64,000 nucleotides of DNA. Source: Sporomusa acidovorans. GTDB lineage: Bacteria; Bacillota; Negativicutes; Sporomusales; Sporomusaceae. A model generated the notes under the pieces. That model did not search any database. It worked only from the letters and a program-made list of their open reading frames with translations, and was not told the origin of the DNA. Below, piece by piece: positions 16,388-24,462 of the stretch. Position 1 is the first letter of the stretch; the number at the start of each line of letters is the position of its first letter. A program made the position numbers and the translations under genes. Where the stretch lies: assembly GCF_900101845.1 (NCBI RefSeq), contig NZ_FNAM01000019.1, positions 38,472 through 102,471 on the forward strand, given 5' to 3'.

Positions 16388-17470
16388 TCACAGGCCAAAC
16401 ATACTAATCAGCGCCTTTACCAACAAACCGGCAACCATTCCCATAAACGGATCGGCAATTGCCGTCACCGTCATGGCTACACCACCAATAATGGTATCAA
16501 CACTTCCCACACCGCCGGCAAATGCCAGACTGGCATTGACCGGTACGGTTACAACAGCCCCCAATACCAAAAGAAAACCGGCAATGGATTCATTGGGCAC
16601 ATACCTGCCGATCTTGACCAGCAGCCCAGCCGCCAGAATAACCGCCATAATGACCATCATGAGTACGCCGGCGGCAACCGGATGCGGCGCCGCTCCTGTA
16701 GCTGAAATAATAGCCTGTACCGGCGCACCGCCAAAAAGCGAGGATACAATATCAGCAATACTGCTGATAATTGTCAGATGATCCAGGTTTACTTCCGTCT
16801 TGGCCAGTGTCTGGGCAGTAATATTGCCGAAGGCAATATTGGCACCAACATTAAGCGCACTTAACCCCAGCGCCCCCCGAATCACATTCTTGGTAAAGGA
16901 TAGTTTTTGTAAAACAAACCGTTCACGCACCGGAGCAACCGCCACCTGCCGGTGCCTTTTTAGCCACACGCTGACAAGCGACGAAACGGCGACACAGCTA
17001 ATAATTGCATAAATCAGCTTATCCGCCGGGTTAGGGGTAAGATAATAACTCATAACCGCCGTAATAATCGAAACACTGCCGACGCGGGGATTTCTCACCG
17101 TCATTTCCACCGCGACTTTCGCCAGTATAATGCCAACGCCGGCCATCATGGCATTGGTAATTACCGGGCCAATAAAAGCAACAAGCGCTTTAAACATGCC
17201 TGCCAGCCCGACAATAAGCAAAATGGCGCCTTCCAGAAAAACCATCGAAATTCGCTCCTGGACCGTACGTCCCATAGTTCCTACCAACGTTAACGTTTCG
17301 GCCTGAAAGGAAATAGGGGCCACAATTCCCAGTGCTCCGCAACCTATGGCGCCAATGATAAAGCCCGCCGCCGTAGGCACAGACGCAAATCCAAAGGTCA
17401 AAGCATATAATCCCCCTGGTATGGCGTTGACCACTACCCCAATAGCAACAATAAAATCCTGCATACTCAT
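16388..17470 (-). CDS. NCS2-like permease under a cobalamin riboswitch; candidate lower-ligand base transporter
   Basis: The 360-residue protein is a polytopic inner-membrane permease with about 10-12 hydrophobic helices. It resembles the NCS2 nucleobase transporter group (QAETLTLVGTMGRTV; a short VNASLAFAGG re-entrant-like stretch) and is shorter than most members. The only upstream element is a cobalamin riboswitch whose leader is nearly the same as that of cobT. NCS2 proteins carry purines and pyrimidines. A benzimidazole is a purine-like base and the substrate of CobT, so transport of the cobamide lower ligand or its precursor is a reasonable inference. AGGAGG lies 13 bases before the ATG, a rather long gap. 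Confidence 0.7.
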   Translation of the reverse strand: MSMQDFIVAIGVVVNAIPGGLYALTFGFASVPTAAGFIIGAIGCGALGIVAPISFQAETLTLVGTMGRTVQERISMVFLEGAILLIVGLAGMFKALVAFIGPVITNAMMAGVGIILAKVAVEMTVRNPRVGSVSIITAVMSYYLTPNPADKLIYAIISCVAVSSLVSVWLKRHRQVAVAPVRERFVLQKLSFTKNVIRGALGLSALNVGANIAFGNITAQTLAKTEVNLDHLTIISSIADIVSSLFGGAPVQAIISATGAAPHPVAAGVLMMVIMAVILAAGLLVKIGRYVPNESIAGFLLVLGAVVTVPVNASLAFAGGVGSVDTIIGGVAMTVTAIADPFMGMVAGLLVKALISMFGL

Positions 17471-17509
17471 ACTATTTGCCCGCCTCCTATTTCTGCGCCA
17501 ATATAAATA

Positions 17510-17533
17510 CTCCTAGCCCAAAAGGGCTAGGAG
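17510..17533 (-). terminator. Leader hairpin before the permease
   Basis: CTCCTAGCCC pairs perfectly with GGGCTAGGAG around TTTT on the minus strand and is followed by TATTTATATTGG. It is the counterpart of 2685-2712. Confidence 0.6.
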
Positions 17534-17589
17534 CTTAGTATCTAATCCTGTCCTTCTGGTACTACCTCTGGCGCGGAGGTAAATAACAG

Positions 17590-17912
17590 CCAAAACAGGC
17601 AGGTCTCCTGGCTTACGGATCTTAAGAATACCTTGCCTTCCCGGATTGCCGGTGGCATGTTAAAGGCATTCTTCCCCGATTACAGTGGCGCGACCGCGTC
17701 GTTTAAGGATTTGCCCTGAGACTAACCCGCTCTAAGATTCCCATCTTCTAAAAGTGGGAATAAGAGCGGCTAAGTCCCTGGATAAGAGCGACTAACCTTC
17801 AGATGGGGTAAAACCCCACCTGAAGCTAAGTCTCCTTTATCAATCCTTCCGAACTTCCCTATTCTCCCCTTATTGCTAAGAGGCACCTGTATGGTGGCGT
17901 TATTAAATTTTA
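17590..17912 (-). promoter_or_regulatory. Cobalamin riboswitch with large insertion, upstream of the permease
   Basis: The aptamer matches the cobT riboswitch block for block (GGTGCC, GGGAAG, GCGACC/CCACTG core, GCCAGGAGACCTGCC). The difference is a stem whose short loop in the cobT copy is replaced here by about 128 nt (17713-17840). The stem arms AAGGAT and ATCCTT are intact, so the aptamer could still fold around the insertion. Confidence 0.85.
17713..17840. repeat. Structured insertion inside the riboswitch
   Basis: The insert is closed by GAGACT/AGTCTC. It holds two strong hairpins, CCGCTCT...AGAGCGG (with inner TTCCCA/TGGGAA) and CTTCAG-TGGGG-TAAAA-CCCCA-CTGAAG. An internal near-repeat ATAAGAGCGGCTAA / ATAAGAGCGACTAA is also present. 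Terminal hairpins of this kind are typical of IS200/IS605-derived palindromic elements, but the origin is inference. Confidence 0.5.
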
Positions 17913-18013
17913 GCTCTTACATCCTATCACATTCAACAGATAAAAATATTTTCCTGCCAATTGATGTATTTGCGCAAAATGTTAAAGCATTTAGTCAATA
18001 AAATTCTATATCC

Positions 18014-18829
18014 TTAGCCAAACATAGCAATTCCCAGCGGTGTTACCAGCAAAGGATGGGGGGGTACATGTACCTTTCTCCCAAACGCTTTGCCAAACTC
18101 GGTTTCAAATCCCTGCAAATAAGCAGTGCCGCCCACAACGTAAACAGGATAATCACTAAACTCTTCATAACCGATTAGCATGTTTTTGACCACAGTAGCC
18201 ATTTTTTCCACAACAGGCAGAATAACCGGCATAATTTTGCGATGCTGTGCGGGATCACGTTTCAGTAGTTCCGCTTCTTCGAATGAGATCTTATAGGCAC
18301 CGGCCAAAACCAAAGACACATGTGTGCCGCCTGTCGGTTCATCGGCCGTAAAAACCAATTCCCCATTGCGTAAAACAGCAATACCGGTCGTGCCGCCGCC
18401 AATGTCGACGACAATACCATGGGTAATGCCCAGAGCTTCGGCTGCGGCCACCGGTTCGTCTACCTGACAGACTGGCTCCAAACCGGCTCCGGCAATCACA
18501 TGCCCACAGGCCATCGCATTCCGCCCGACGGTTCCCGGCGGAATGGCAGTAGCCCCTTTTTCTAAGGTAACCCCCATCAGTTCTTCAACTTCGGCCTTCA
18601 ACTCTTCGACAATCACCATAGCTCCCCGAAAATCAACAACCAAACCATCCTTAACCACTGAGGCCCAACGCATACTGCCTGCTACCGGATTACCCGTTTC
18701 GTCGGTAACAACCAGTACAACATCAGCCGTTCCCAGGTCGACACCTACCTTATAGGGGCCTGGCAGGTCAGCTACGGTTCTGGTCTCAATCAACTCATGC
18801 AATCTATGAATCTTTTCATAGGCCTCCAC
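18014..18829 (-). CDS. eutJ: Ethanolamine utilization protein EutJ
   Basis: The 271-residue actin/Hsp70-fold protein matches EutJ in length and in its phosphate-binding motifs (VGVDLGTADVVLVV near the N-terminus, VVDIGGGTTGIAVL in the middle, VVGGTAYLQGFE near the C-terminus). EutJ is a putative chaperone of the eut microcompartment system. Here it stands alone: no eutBC, eut shell or pdu genes are in the window. It follows the B12-regulated permease on the same strand, with the riboswitch leader between them. It may serve B12-dependent enzyme assembly more generally, or belong to a eut locus that has been broken up. Confidence 0.9.
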   Translation of the reverse strand: MEAYEKIHRLHELIETRTVADLPGPYKVGVDLGTADVVLVVTDETGNPVAGSMRWASVVKDGLVVDFRGAMVIVEELKAEVEELMGVTLEKGATAIPPGTVGRNAMACGHVIAGAGLEPVCQVDEPVAAAEALGITHGIVVDIGGGTTGIAVLRNGELVFTADEPTGGTHVSLVLAGAYKISFEEAELLKRDPAQHRKIMPVILPVVEKMATVVKNMLIGYEEFSDYPVYVVGGTAYLQGFETEFGKAFGRKVHVPPHPLLVTPLGIAMFG

Positions 18830-18935
18830 GCATTAGTCCCCCTCGCACCAACATTCAATTCACTAAAACTATGGTATTTGATTTCCCTAAGCCTTAGGAA
18901 AATCCCTGTTACCATAACCATAAATAACTGACAAG

Positions 18936-19538
18936 TTATTTTAATTTTTTGCGCAAAAAAGAAAAGTACCAGGTTAGAAGCGCGACGGCCAGCACGGCCA
19001 TCGCCGACAATCCCACCGAATGACTAAACCCGGCTAGCTTCTGCCAGTTATACCCCAACCCCAGCCCCAAAACAATAAGAGCACCGCACCAAATCAACGA
19101 ACTAATAAAAAGGCCCGAAACATAGGCCCGCCCATTCATTTGGACAAAACCGGCGGGAATCGGAATAGCACCACGGATAACAGGCAGAATCCGTCCGAAG
19201 AAAACGGCAAAAACGCCATATTTATTCAGCCACTTTTCAACATTTACCAACTTAGAATCGGCTGGCATCAGGAAAGAAAAATGCTGCCTGATAACTTTTG
19301 TTCTGCCAAAAAACCCCATTCCATAACCAATGACGGCCCCCAGCAAATCTCCGGACGCTGCAGCGGCTATGGCAGGGATCATTTCAAATTGGCCACTATA
19401 CACCAAATAGCCGGTAAAAGCCAGGGTTATTTCCCCTGGCAAAGGCAGGCCAATGCCGGTCAGCAACATGGCCGTAAAAATAGTGAAATAGCCATATGAA
19501 CCTATATCACTAACGATCTCCTGGATTGCTTGTTCCAT
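18936..19538 (-). CDS. DedA family membrane protein
   Basis: The 200-residue integral membrane protein has the DedA (SNARE-associated/VTT) features: GIGLPLPGEITLAF early, FGRILPVIRGAIPIPAG in the middle and several hydrophobic helices. DedA proteins are lipid scramblase/flippase-like and include undecaprenyl phosphate transporters. Nothing in the neighbours points to a special task. It is a single-gene unit bounded downstream by the eutJ promoter region. Confidence 0.9.
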   Translation of the reverse strand: MEQAIQEIVSDIGSYGYFTIFTAMLLTGIGLPLPGEITLAFTGYLVYSGQFEMIPAIAAAASGDLLGAVIGYGMGFFGRTKVIRQHFSFLMPADSKLVNVEKWLNKYGVFAVFFGRILPVIRGAIPIPAGFVQMNGRAYVSGLFISSLIWCGALIVLGLGLGYNWQKLAGFSHSVGLSAMAVLAVALLTWYFSFLRKKLK

Positions 19539-19644
19539 TAGCGATAACTGAGCCTCCGTTTACATGTTGCTAGTTGTTAATAGTATTTCCGTAAAGTGAA
19601 ATTAAAGTAACATCTGTAAAAGAAGTGCTGCTGCAACTTCACTC

Positions 19645-19735
19645 TTAGAAAACCCGGCTAACGCCGAGTCTTTGGCGAAAGCGCTAGCCGCCGGTTGCAC
19701 TTATCCAGTCGATTCTGACTGGGTAAAAACAAAAA
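19645..19735 (+). repeat. Dispersed structured repeat, copy B
   Basis: This is the counterpart of 6105-6200 (minus). It shares CGGC-loop-GCCGAG, GGCGAAAGCG, the GTTGCACTTATCCAGTC 17-mer and the closing TGACTGG arm. It lies between nitroreductase and dedA. Confidence 0.5.
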
Positions 19736-19760
19736 AATCCGGCTATCCGGATTTTTCTTT
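19732..19760. terminator. Bidirectional-looking terminator after the nitroreductase gene
   Basis: AAAAATCCGG-CTA-TCCGGATTTTT is a perfect hairpin with A and T tails on both sides. On the minus strand it immediately follows the nitroreductase stop. Confidence 0.85.
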
Positions 19761-20416
19761 TAGCTAATGATCGTTAAAACATCTTCCAGCGGTTTACGCG
19801 GTGGTGAGGATAATTTATCAGTTGCCGGTACGCCCAGCGGCGACATGGCGGCCAGATGGTAGCCGTCTTTTTTAAAACCAATATATGCCGAAATCTCTTC
19901 GGCCGCGTAGGTCGGACCGGTCATCCAGCAAGTTCCGTACCCTAGATTAGCGGCAGCCAGCTGCAGATTTTCCAGCGCAGCCGCGATATTTTGAATACCT
20001 GGATTGGGTTTCGTGTATTTTATCGCTTCTTCGCGCGGCATAACTCCGTCAGCCAAAAGCATATCCGCGATGGTGTCATAAGGACCGGCATACACAAGAA
20101 CCAATACAGGTGCCCCTTTAAACACCGTATGATAGCCCACAGTTCCCTTAAAGCCCTTAATCTTTGCTTCATCACGCAAATATGTACTCAATTCGGCGTT
20201 TTTCATCTCGACAATCCGGGCAATCTCGGCGATTTTTTCTTTGTTGGTAACAACAACAAAATGCCAGTTCTGCTGATTCTTGCCCGAAGGGGCATGAATC
20301 GCCGCCTTGATTAATTCTTTGATTGTTTGTTCCGGAACTTGTTCTTCAGTAAATTTCCTTACACTATGCCGTTTGTAAATAAAATCCAGATTCATCCTAA
20401 CCGCCTCCTCAGCCAT
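19760..20416 (-). CDS. Nitroreductase family FMN protein
   Basis: The 218-residue protein has nitroreductase-fold hallmarks: RHSVRKFTEEQVP at the start (FMN phosphate-binding Arg cluster), AAIHAPSGKNQQNWHFVVV, and LQLAAANLGYGTCWMTG for the second FMN contact. These enzymes reduce nitro, quinone or flavin substrates with NAD(P)H as homodimers. The product is cytosolic. Its start overlaps the stop of the carbonic-anhydrase-like gene, so the two are co-transcribed. The true substrate is unknown. Confidence 0.9.
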   Translation of the reverse strand: MAEEAVRMNLDFIYKRHSVRKFTEEQVPEQTIKELIKAAIHAPSGKNQQNWHFVVVTNKEKIAEIARIVEMKNAELSTYLRDEAKIKGFKGTVGYHTVFKGAPVLVLVYAGPYDTIADMLLADGVMPREEAIKYTKPNPGIQNIAAALENLQLAAANLGYGTCWMTGPTYAAEEISAYIGFKKDGYHLAAMSPLGVPATDKLSSPPRKPLEDVLTIIS

Positions 20417-20964
20417 TATACTATTGTTTCACCGTGATACCGTTCGCCGCCAGCATCCGGCATTACTTTATAGCGTTCAGTCCACAGGGTCTTGTACTTT
20501 ATGGCCTGGGCATGAATACTTTCCCGCTCCGCCTCCGTAGACCTTACTACTTTAGCGGGAATACCAACCACCAAAGAATTGGGAGGAATAACCTGCTTTT
20601 CTTTAACTACCGCCCCGGCAGCAATAATGCTGCCTTCACCTACCACAGCACCATTCAGGACAACTGCCCCCATGCCAATTAAACAATGATCTTCAATAGT
20701 ACAGCCATGAATAATGGCATTATGCCCAATCGTAACGTAGTCACCAATTATCGTCGGGTAATCATCAGCAACATGCACAACACTGTTATCCTGCACATTG
20801 GTATACCGGCCGATTTCAATCCGGCTGACATCCCCTCTGGCAACAGTATTAAACCATAAACTGCTAAACTCTTTCATCGTAACTGCACCAATAACTTTAG
20901 CACCTTCGGCAATAAATGTTTTTTTATCAAGTGCCGGTTTAATTCCTTCAAATTCCATCATCAT
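20416..20964 (-). CDS. Gamma-carbonic anhydrase-like hexapeptide protein
   Basis: The 182-residue protein is a left-handed beta-helix of hexapeptide repeats (TNVQDNSVVHV, TIGHNAIIHG, LIGMGAVVLNGAVVG) with the His residues expected for a zinc site. The end is a C-terminal helix. It matches the YrdA/PaaY-type gamma-carbonic anhydrase family in length. Many members are of unsure activity. It is translationally linked to the nitroreductase gene. Confidence 0.88.
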   Translation of the reverse strand: MMMEFEGIKPALDKKTFIAEGAKVIGAVTMKEFSSLWFNTVARGDVSRIEIGRYTNVQDNSVVHVADDYPTIIGDYVTIGHNAIIHGCTIEDHCLIGMGAVVLNGAVVGEGSIIAAGAVVKEKQVIPPNSLVVGIPAKVVRSTEAERESIHAQAIKYKTLWTERYKVMPDAGGERYHGETIV

Positions 20965-21039
20965 TGCTGCGTCCCCTTCCCCCTGGCTATCTTGTTAGTA
21001 TACCCTATTATAAATAAAAATTTTCCAATGTCAACTGAG

Positions 21040-22446
21040 CTAATACCATAACCCAAGCAACCGCCAATAAAAGACTCCTACTGTGAGATACAGCACCACA
21101 TGCAATAGGGTAATGATTGTACCAACACTCCACCAGGTCTTTTTATCATTATAGCCCTTTTCCATTAAAAGCGGCCCTAAGGCATTGCCATAGTGGGTCA
21201 AGGCACAAGAGATAACCATTAAAAAGGCCAACACAAAAAAGGCCGGGTATCTTGGCACATCGGTAGCCGCAACAAACGAAAAAACAAGCGGTGAAAAGGC
21301 TACAACATAGCCGGTTAATGATACAAAAAAATAGTGCGGCACAACAGCCAGCATCGCTGCTAGCAGCAAAATGCTATAGGGCCCCAGTCCGGCAGTTGGC
21401 AACAGCAGCTTGATAACCCCGGCAAACCAACTGAAAAATCCCAGTTTGGTCAAGGCTGCCGAAAAGCCCAAAATAGCCCCAAACCAGATGAGAAATGACC
21501 ACATTTCTTTCGTTTCGGCCAAATCGTCCCATTCGAGAACGCCGGTTACCAGCATGAGCGATATGCCGACAAAGGCTACTAAGGTACTATCTACTTGGGT
21601 TACCGTACTGGTAGACCATAAAATAAGGATTGTTAAAAATATCCCGGCTGCTGTCAACTCGTTGCCGCTAATGCGGCCCATCTCCAGCAATTCACGACCG
21701 GCTCTTGCCCGCACTTCCAGCATCGAAGTAATATCCGGCGGGCATAGCTTATACACAATATAAGGCGTCAGTAAAAAACCGATAAACCCCGGCAATGCCG
21801 CCAGGGTCCATAATGGCCAACTAATACTGATACCCAGTACATCCTGTGCCAGCTTAGCATTAATTAGATTAGGTCCCATACCGGTCATAAACAAACCGCC
21901 GGTAAGCATACTGGCGGTATAACCCAGCAAAGTAAAATAAGCGCCTGTCCGCTGCTTGCCATTGGGATTACTGATACTACTGGCATCAATAACCCCCTCG
22001 GCCAGTGGATAAACCAAACCACCGGTCCGAGCCGGTGAAGCCGGCGTGCTGGTAGCCAGCACCAGATCAATGAAACTTAAAATATAGCCAATCCGCAGTG
22101 TTGTCTTGCCAAACCGGCTGATTAATATAAGTCCAATTCGCCGGGTAAGCCCTGATTTTTTCAGACCAACACCAATCATCATGGCAATCAGGGTCAACCA
22201 CAGCATGGCATCGGTATACCCGGACAATATCTCCCGCACAGGTAATACAAATATGCTTGCCAGTGTCGTAATAACCATCAGCAATGTCGGTTCAGGGTAT
22301 GGTTGCAAGATAAGCCCCAGGATTAAGGCAACAAACACACCGAACAAATGCCACGCCGTTACGCTTAAGCCACTTGGAGCCTGGTAAGAAAAAAACACAC
22401 CTGCAACACTAAATAATACCGCGATTTTGGCAAAGCGTAATTTCAC
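21040..22446 (-). CDS. DASS (SLC13) family sodium:dicarboxylate/anion transporter
   Basis: The 468-residue membrane protein has 11-12 hydrophobic helices and the DASS signatures: GGLFMTGMGPNLINAKLA in the first hairpin half and a late ALTHYGNALGPLLME motif. Relatives carry citrate, tartrate, 2-oxoglutarate or malate. I choose the GTG at 22446 because GGGAG is correctly spaced. The longer frame to 22500 starts at a TTG with no ribosome site. It is a single gene facing away from the efflux operon. The substrate cannot be read. Confidence 0.85.
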   Translation of the reverse strand: MKLRFAKIAVLFSVAGVFFSYQAPSGLSVTAWHLFGVFVALILGLILQPYPEPTLLMVITTLASIFVLPVREILSGYTDAMLWLTLIAMMIGVGLKKSGLTRRIGLILISRFGKTTLRIGYILSFIDLVLATSTPASPARTGGLVYPLAEGVIDASSISNPNGKQRTGAYFTLLGYTASMLTGGLFMTGMGPNLINAKLAQDVLGISISWPLWTLAALPGFIGFLLTPYIVYKLCPPDITSMLEVRARAGRELLEMGRISGNELTAAGIFLTILILWSTSTVTQVDSTLVAFVGISLMLVTGVLEWDDLAETKEMWSFLIWFGAILGFSAALTKLGFFSWFAGVIKLLLPTAGLGPYSILLLAAMLAVVPHYFFVSLTGYVVAFSPLVFSFVAATDVPRYPAFFVLAFLMVISCALTHYGNALGPLLMEKGYNDKKTWWSVGTIITLLHVVLYLTVGVFYWRLLGLWY

Positions 22447-22558
22447 AACCTCATCTCCCTTGAAAATTCCTAGTATTAGTTTTTCTCCCTCTGTTAACAA
22501 AACCCTTTTCCCTTTGCGTTTGCCTATACAGCAGAGTGCGCAAAAAAGTCCTGTACAT

Positions 22559-22586
22559 ATTTAAATTTTAATAGTAAAATTTAAAT
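22559..22586. promoter_or_regulatory. Candidate PadR operator in the efflux promoter
   Basis: ATTTAAATTTTA and TAAAATTTAAAT form a perfect 12-bp inverted repeat around ATAG, just before the first efflux gene. The operon ends in a PadR-type repressor gene, so self-regulation through this site is likely. Confidence 0.6.
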
Positions 22587-22620
22587 AGTTAAATTTACAC
22601 AGATAAAAAGGGTGAACTAA

Positions 22621-23739
22621 ATGAATATCCCAAGATACCGTATCGTAATCATCCTATTGATTGTTATCCTGCTATCAATCATTGGACTATTTTCATCTTG
22701 GCTTTTCCATCATGATAAAGTTTTAGTGCATACAATTAAAGCGGAAAAACTGGAAAACAACAAGGGAAGCAACTTTAGCGGCAAGCTGGAAGCTTTAGAA
22801 ACAGCAAATATTGTATCTAAACTATCCGGTAAAATAGATTCAATCAATGTGGATCTAGGAAGTGCTGTAAAAGCCGGAGATACCTTACTGACGCTGGAAG
22901 CCCATGAACTAGCCGCCAGCGTGGAGCAGGCGCGGGCCAATGTGGAAATTGCTTACTCTTCGTTGGAAACAGCGCAAATCGACTATGCTGTACAACGACA
23001 AAACCTTGAACGTAATAAGGCTTTAGTCGAACAGGGGGCATTGGCCAGAGCTGATTTTGATAACAAATATGCTCTTCCATTTGCCAAAGCAAAAGAGCTG
23101 GCCCTAAACGGAGCCTCAGCACAAGTAAGGCAGGCAGAAGCCAATTTGCAGCTGGCTCTGGCAAACTATCAAAATAGTCTAATCGTTTCTCCAATTAGCG
23201 GTATCATTGCGGAAAAGAGTGTAAATATCGGCGAATTAGCCAGTCCGGATGTACTGCTATTCTCGGTAATAAATTTTGATAAAGTTTTTATGATGGCTTC
23301 TGTAGCAGCAGAAGAAATTAATCAAATTCAAATCGGCGATCAATTACCGGTAACAATTGCCGCCGTTTCAACGATTCCTTTTAATGGCCTAGTAACAAAC
23401 ATCGCACAAGCAAGCGGCGCTGCTTCCAAAACCTACCTGGTTAAAGTGCTCATTGATAATCAGGATCATCGTTTGAAACCGGGTATGTTTGCTGAAATTC
23501 AGTGGAAAGAAAACCCGGAGACGAAAATCGTTGTTCCCAAAACAACTGTTATCAGTAAAAACGGCAAAACCTGCGTTTGGACAGTAAAAGACGGTATTGT
23601 TTCCTGTAAGGAAGTATCCATCGAAAGCGTCGATGTAATTAATGTCATTATTAAAAGTGGAATTGAGGCCGGAGAAGACATTGTCAGTTCCGGGCAGGAA
23701 ATGCTTACAGAAGGAATGCCGGTTATGGTTTTCAAGTAA
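22621..23739 (+). CDS. Membrane fusion (HlyD/MFP) adaptor of efflux operon
   Basis: The 372-residue protein has one N-terminal membrane anchor and then the usual adaptor domains. A biotinyl/lipoyl half (GKIDSINVDLGSAVKAGDTL) is followed by a coiled-coil hairpin (about residues 95-170), the second lipoyl half (IVSPISGIIAEKSVNIGELAS), a beta-barrel and a membrane-proximal domain. Adaptors of this class link an inner-membrane pump to the outer membrane. It is the first gene of an operon with a second adaptor, a DHA2 pump and a PadR regulator. Confidence 0.9.
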   Translation: MNIPRYRIVIILLIVILLSIIGLFSSWLFHHDKVLVHTIKAEKLENNKGSNFSGKLEALETANIVSKLSGKIDSINVDLGSAVKAGDTLLTLEAHELAASVEQARANVEIAYSSLETAQIDYAVQRQNLERNKALVEQGALARADFDNKYALPFAKAKELALNGASAQVRQAEANLQLALANYQNSLIVSPISGIIAEKSVNIGELASPDVLLFSVINFDKVFMMASVAAEEINQIQIGDQLPVTIAAVSTIPFNGLVTNIAQASGAASKTYLVKVLIDNQDHRLKPGMFAEIQWKENPETKIVVPKTTVISKNGKTCVWTVKDGIVSCKEVSIESVDVINVIIKSGIEAGEDIVSSGQEMLTEGMPVMVFK

Positions 23740-23792
23740 AATCCCATACTAAACTAGATACTTCTGCATTGGATAAGGAGAGTAAATAATCT

Positions 23793-24458
23793 ATGGACTA
23801 CAAGAAAAAAAAGTTATTGCTGGCGGTTACAGCGGTCATACTGCTAACTATGGCAGGAGTAGCCGGCTATTTTTGGTATATGCAGATTAATTACGTAGTT
23901 ACCGATGATGCCCGGATTGACGGCACAATTGTCAGCATCAGTACGCAAATAACCGGAAAAATTACCGATATCTATGTCCAGGAAGGAGATATGGTAAGAG
24001 AAGGTCAGAACATTATCCGCCAAACCGATTTGAGTCTGTCATCCGGCACTAATATTGATTTGTCGGTAATTAAATCCCCCATCAGCGGTACAGTCATCAA
24101 TAAAAGCGGTCATGTCGGTGAAATCGGGACACCGGGGTATCCCATTATGATGTTGGCCGATTTGAAAAACTTATATGTTACCGCCGAAGTGGAAGAAACA
24201 GATTTAACAAAAATAAAACCAAGCCAGACGGTCGAATTTACTGTAGATGCTTTTCCGGGTGTCCATTTTACCGGACAGGTTATTTCCCTATCAAAGGCTA
24301 CAGTCTCGACGTTTTCTTTGCTGCCTGCGAAAAATACCGGTGATAATTTTACCAAGGTTGTGCAGCGGATTCCGGTAAAAATCAATATTAACGACTACCA
24401 GGGCTGCCAACTTGTTCCCGGAATGAATGTTACGGTTAAAATCCATGTTGCAGGGTGA
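23793..24458 (+). CDS. Short second membrane fusion adaptor, no hairpin
   Basis: The 221-residue protein has an N-terminal membrane helix, two lipoyl-like halves (TGKITDIYVQEGDMVREGQN; VIKSPISGTVINKSGHVGEIG) directly joined, and a beta-barrel domain. Compared with EmrA-type adaptors the coiled-coil hairpin between the lipoyl halves is missing. The paired arrangement with the full-length adaptor upstream is unusual. They may form a mixed ring, or serve different steps. Confidence 0.85.
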   Translation: MDYKKKKLLLAVTAVILLTMAGVAGYFWYMQINYVVTDDARIDGTIVSISTQITGKITDIYVQEGDMVREGQNIIRQTDLSLSSGTNIDLSVIKSPISGTVINKSGHVGEIGTPGYPIMMLADLKNLYVTAEVEETDLTKIKPSQTVEFTVDAFPGVHFTGQVISLSKATVSTFSLLPAKNTGDNFTKVVQRIPVKININDYQGCQLVPGMNVTVKIHVAG

Positions 24459-24462
24459 GATA

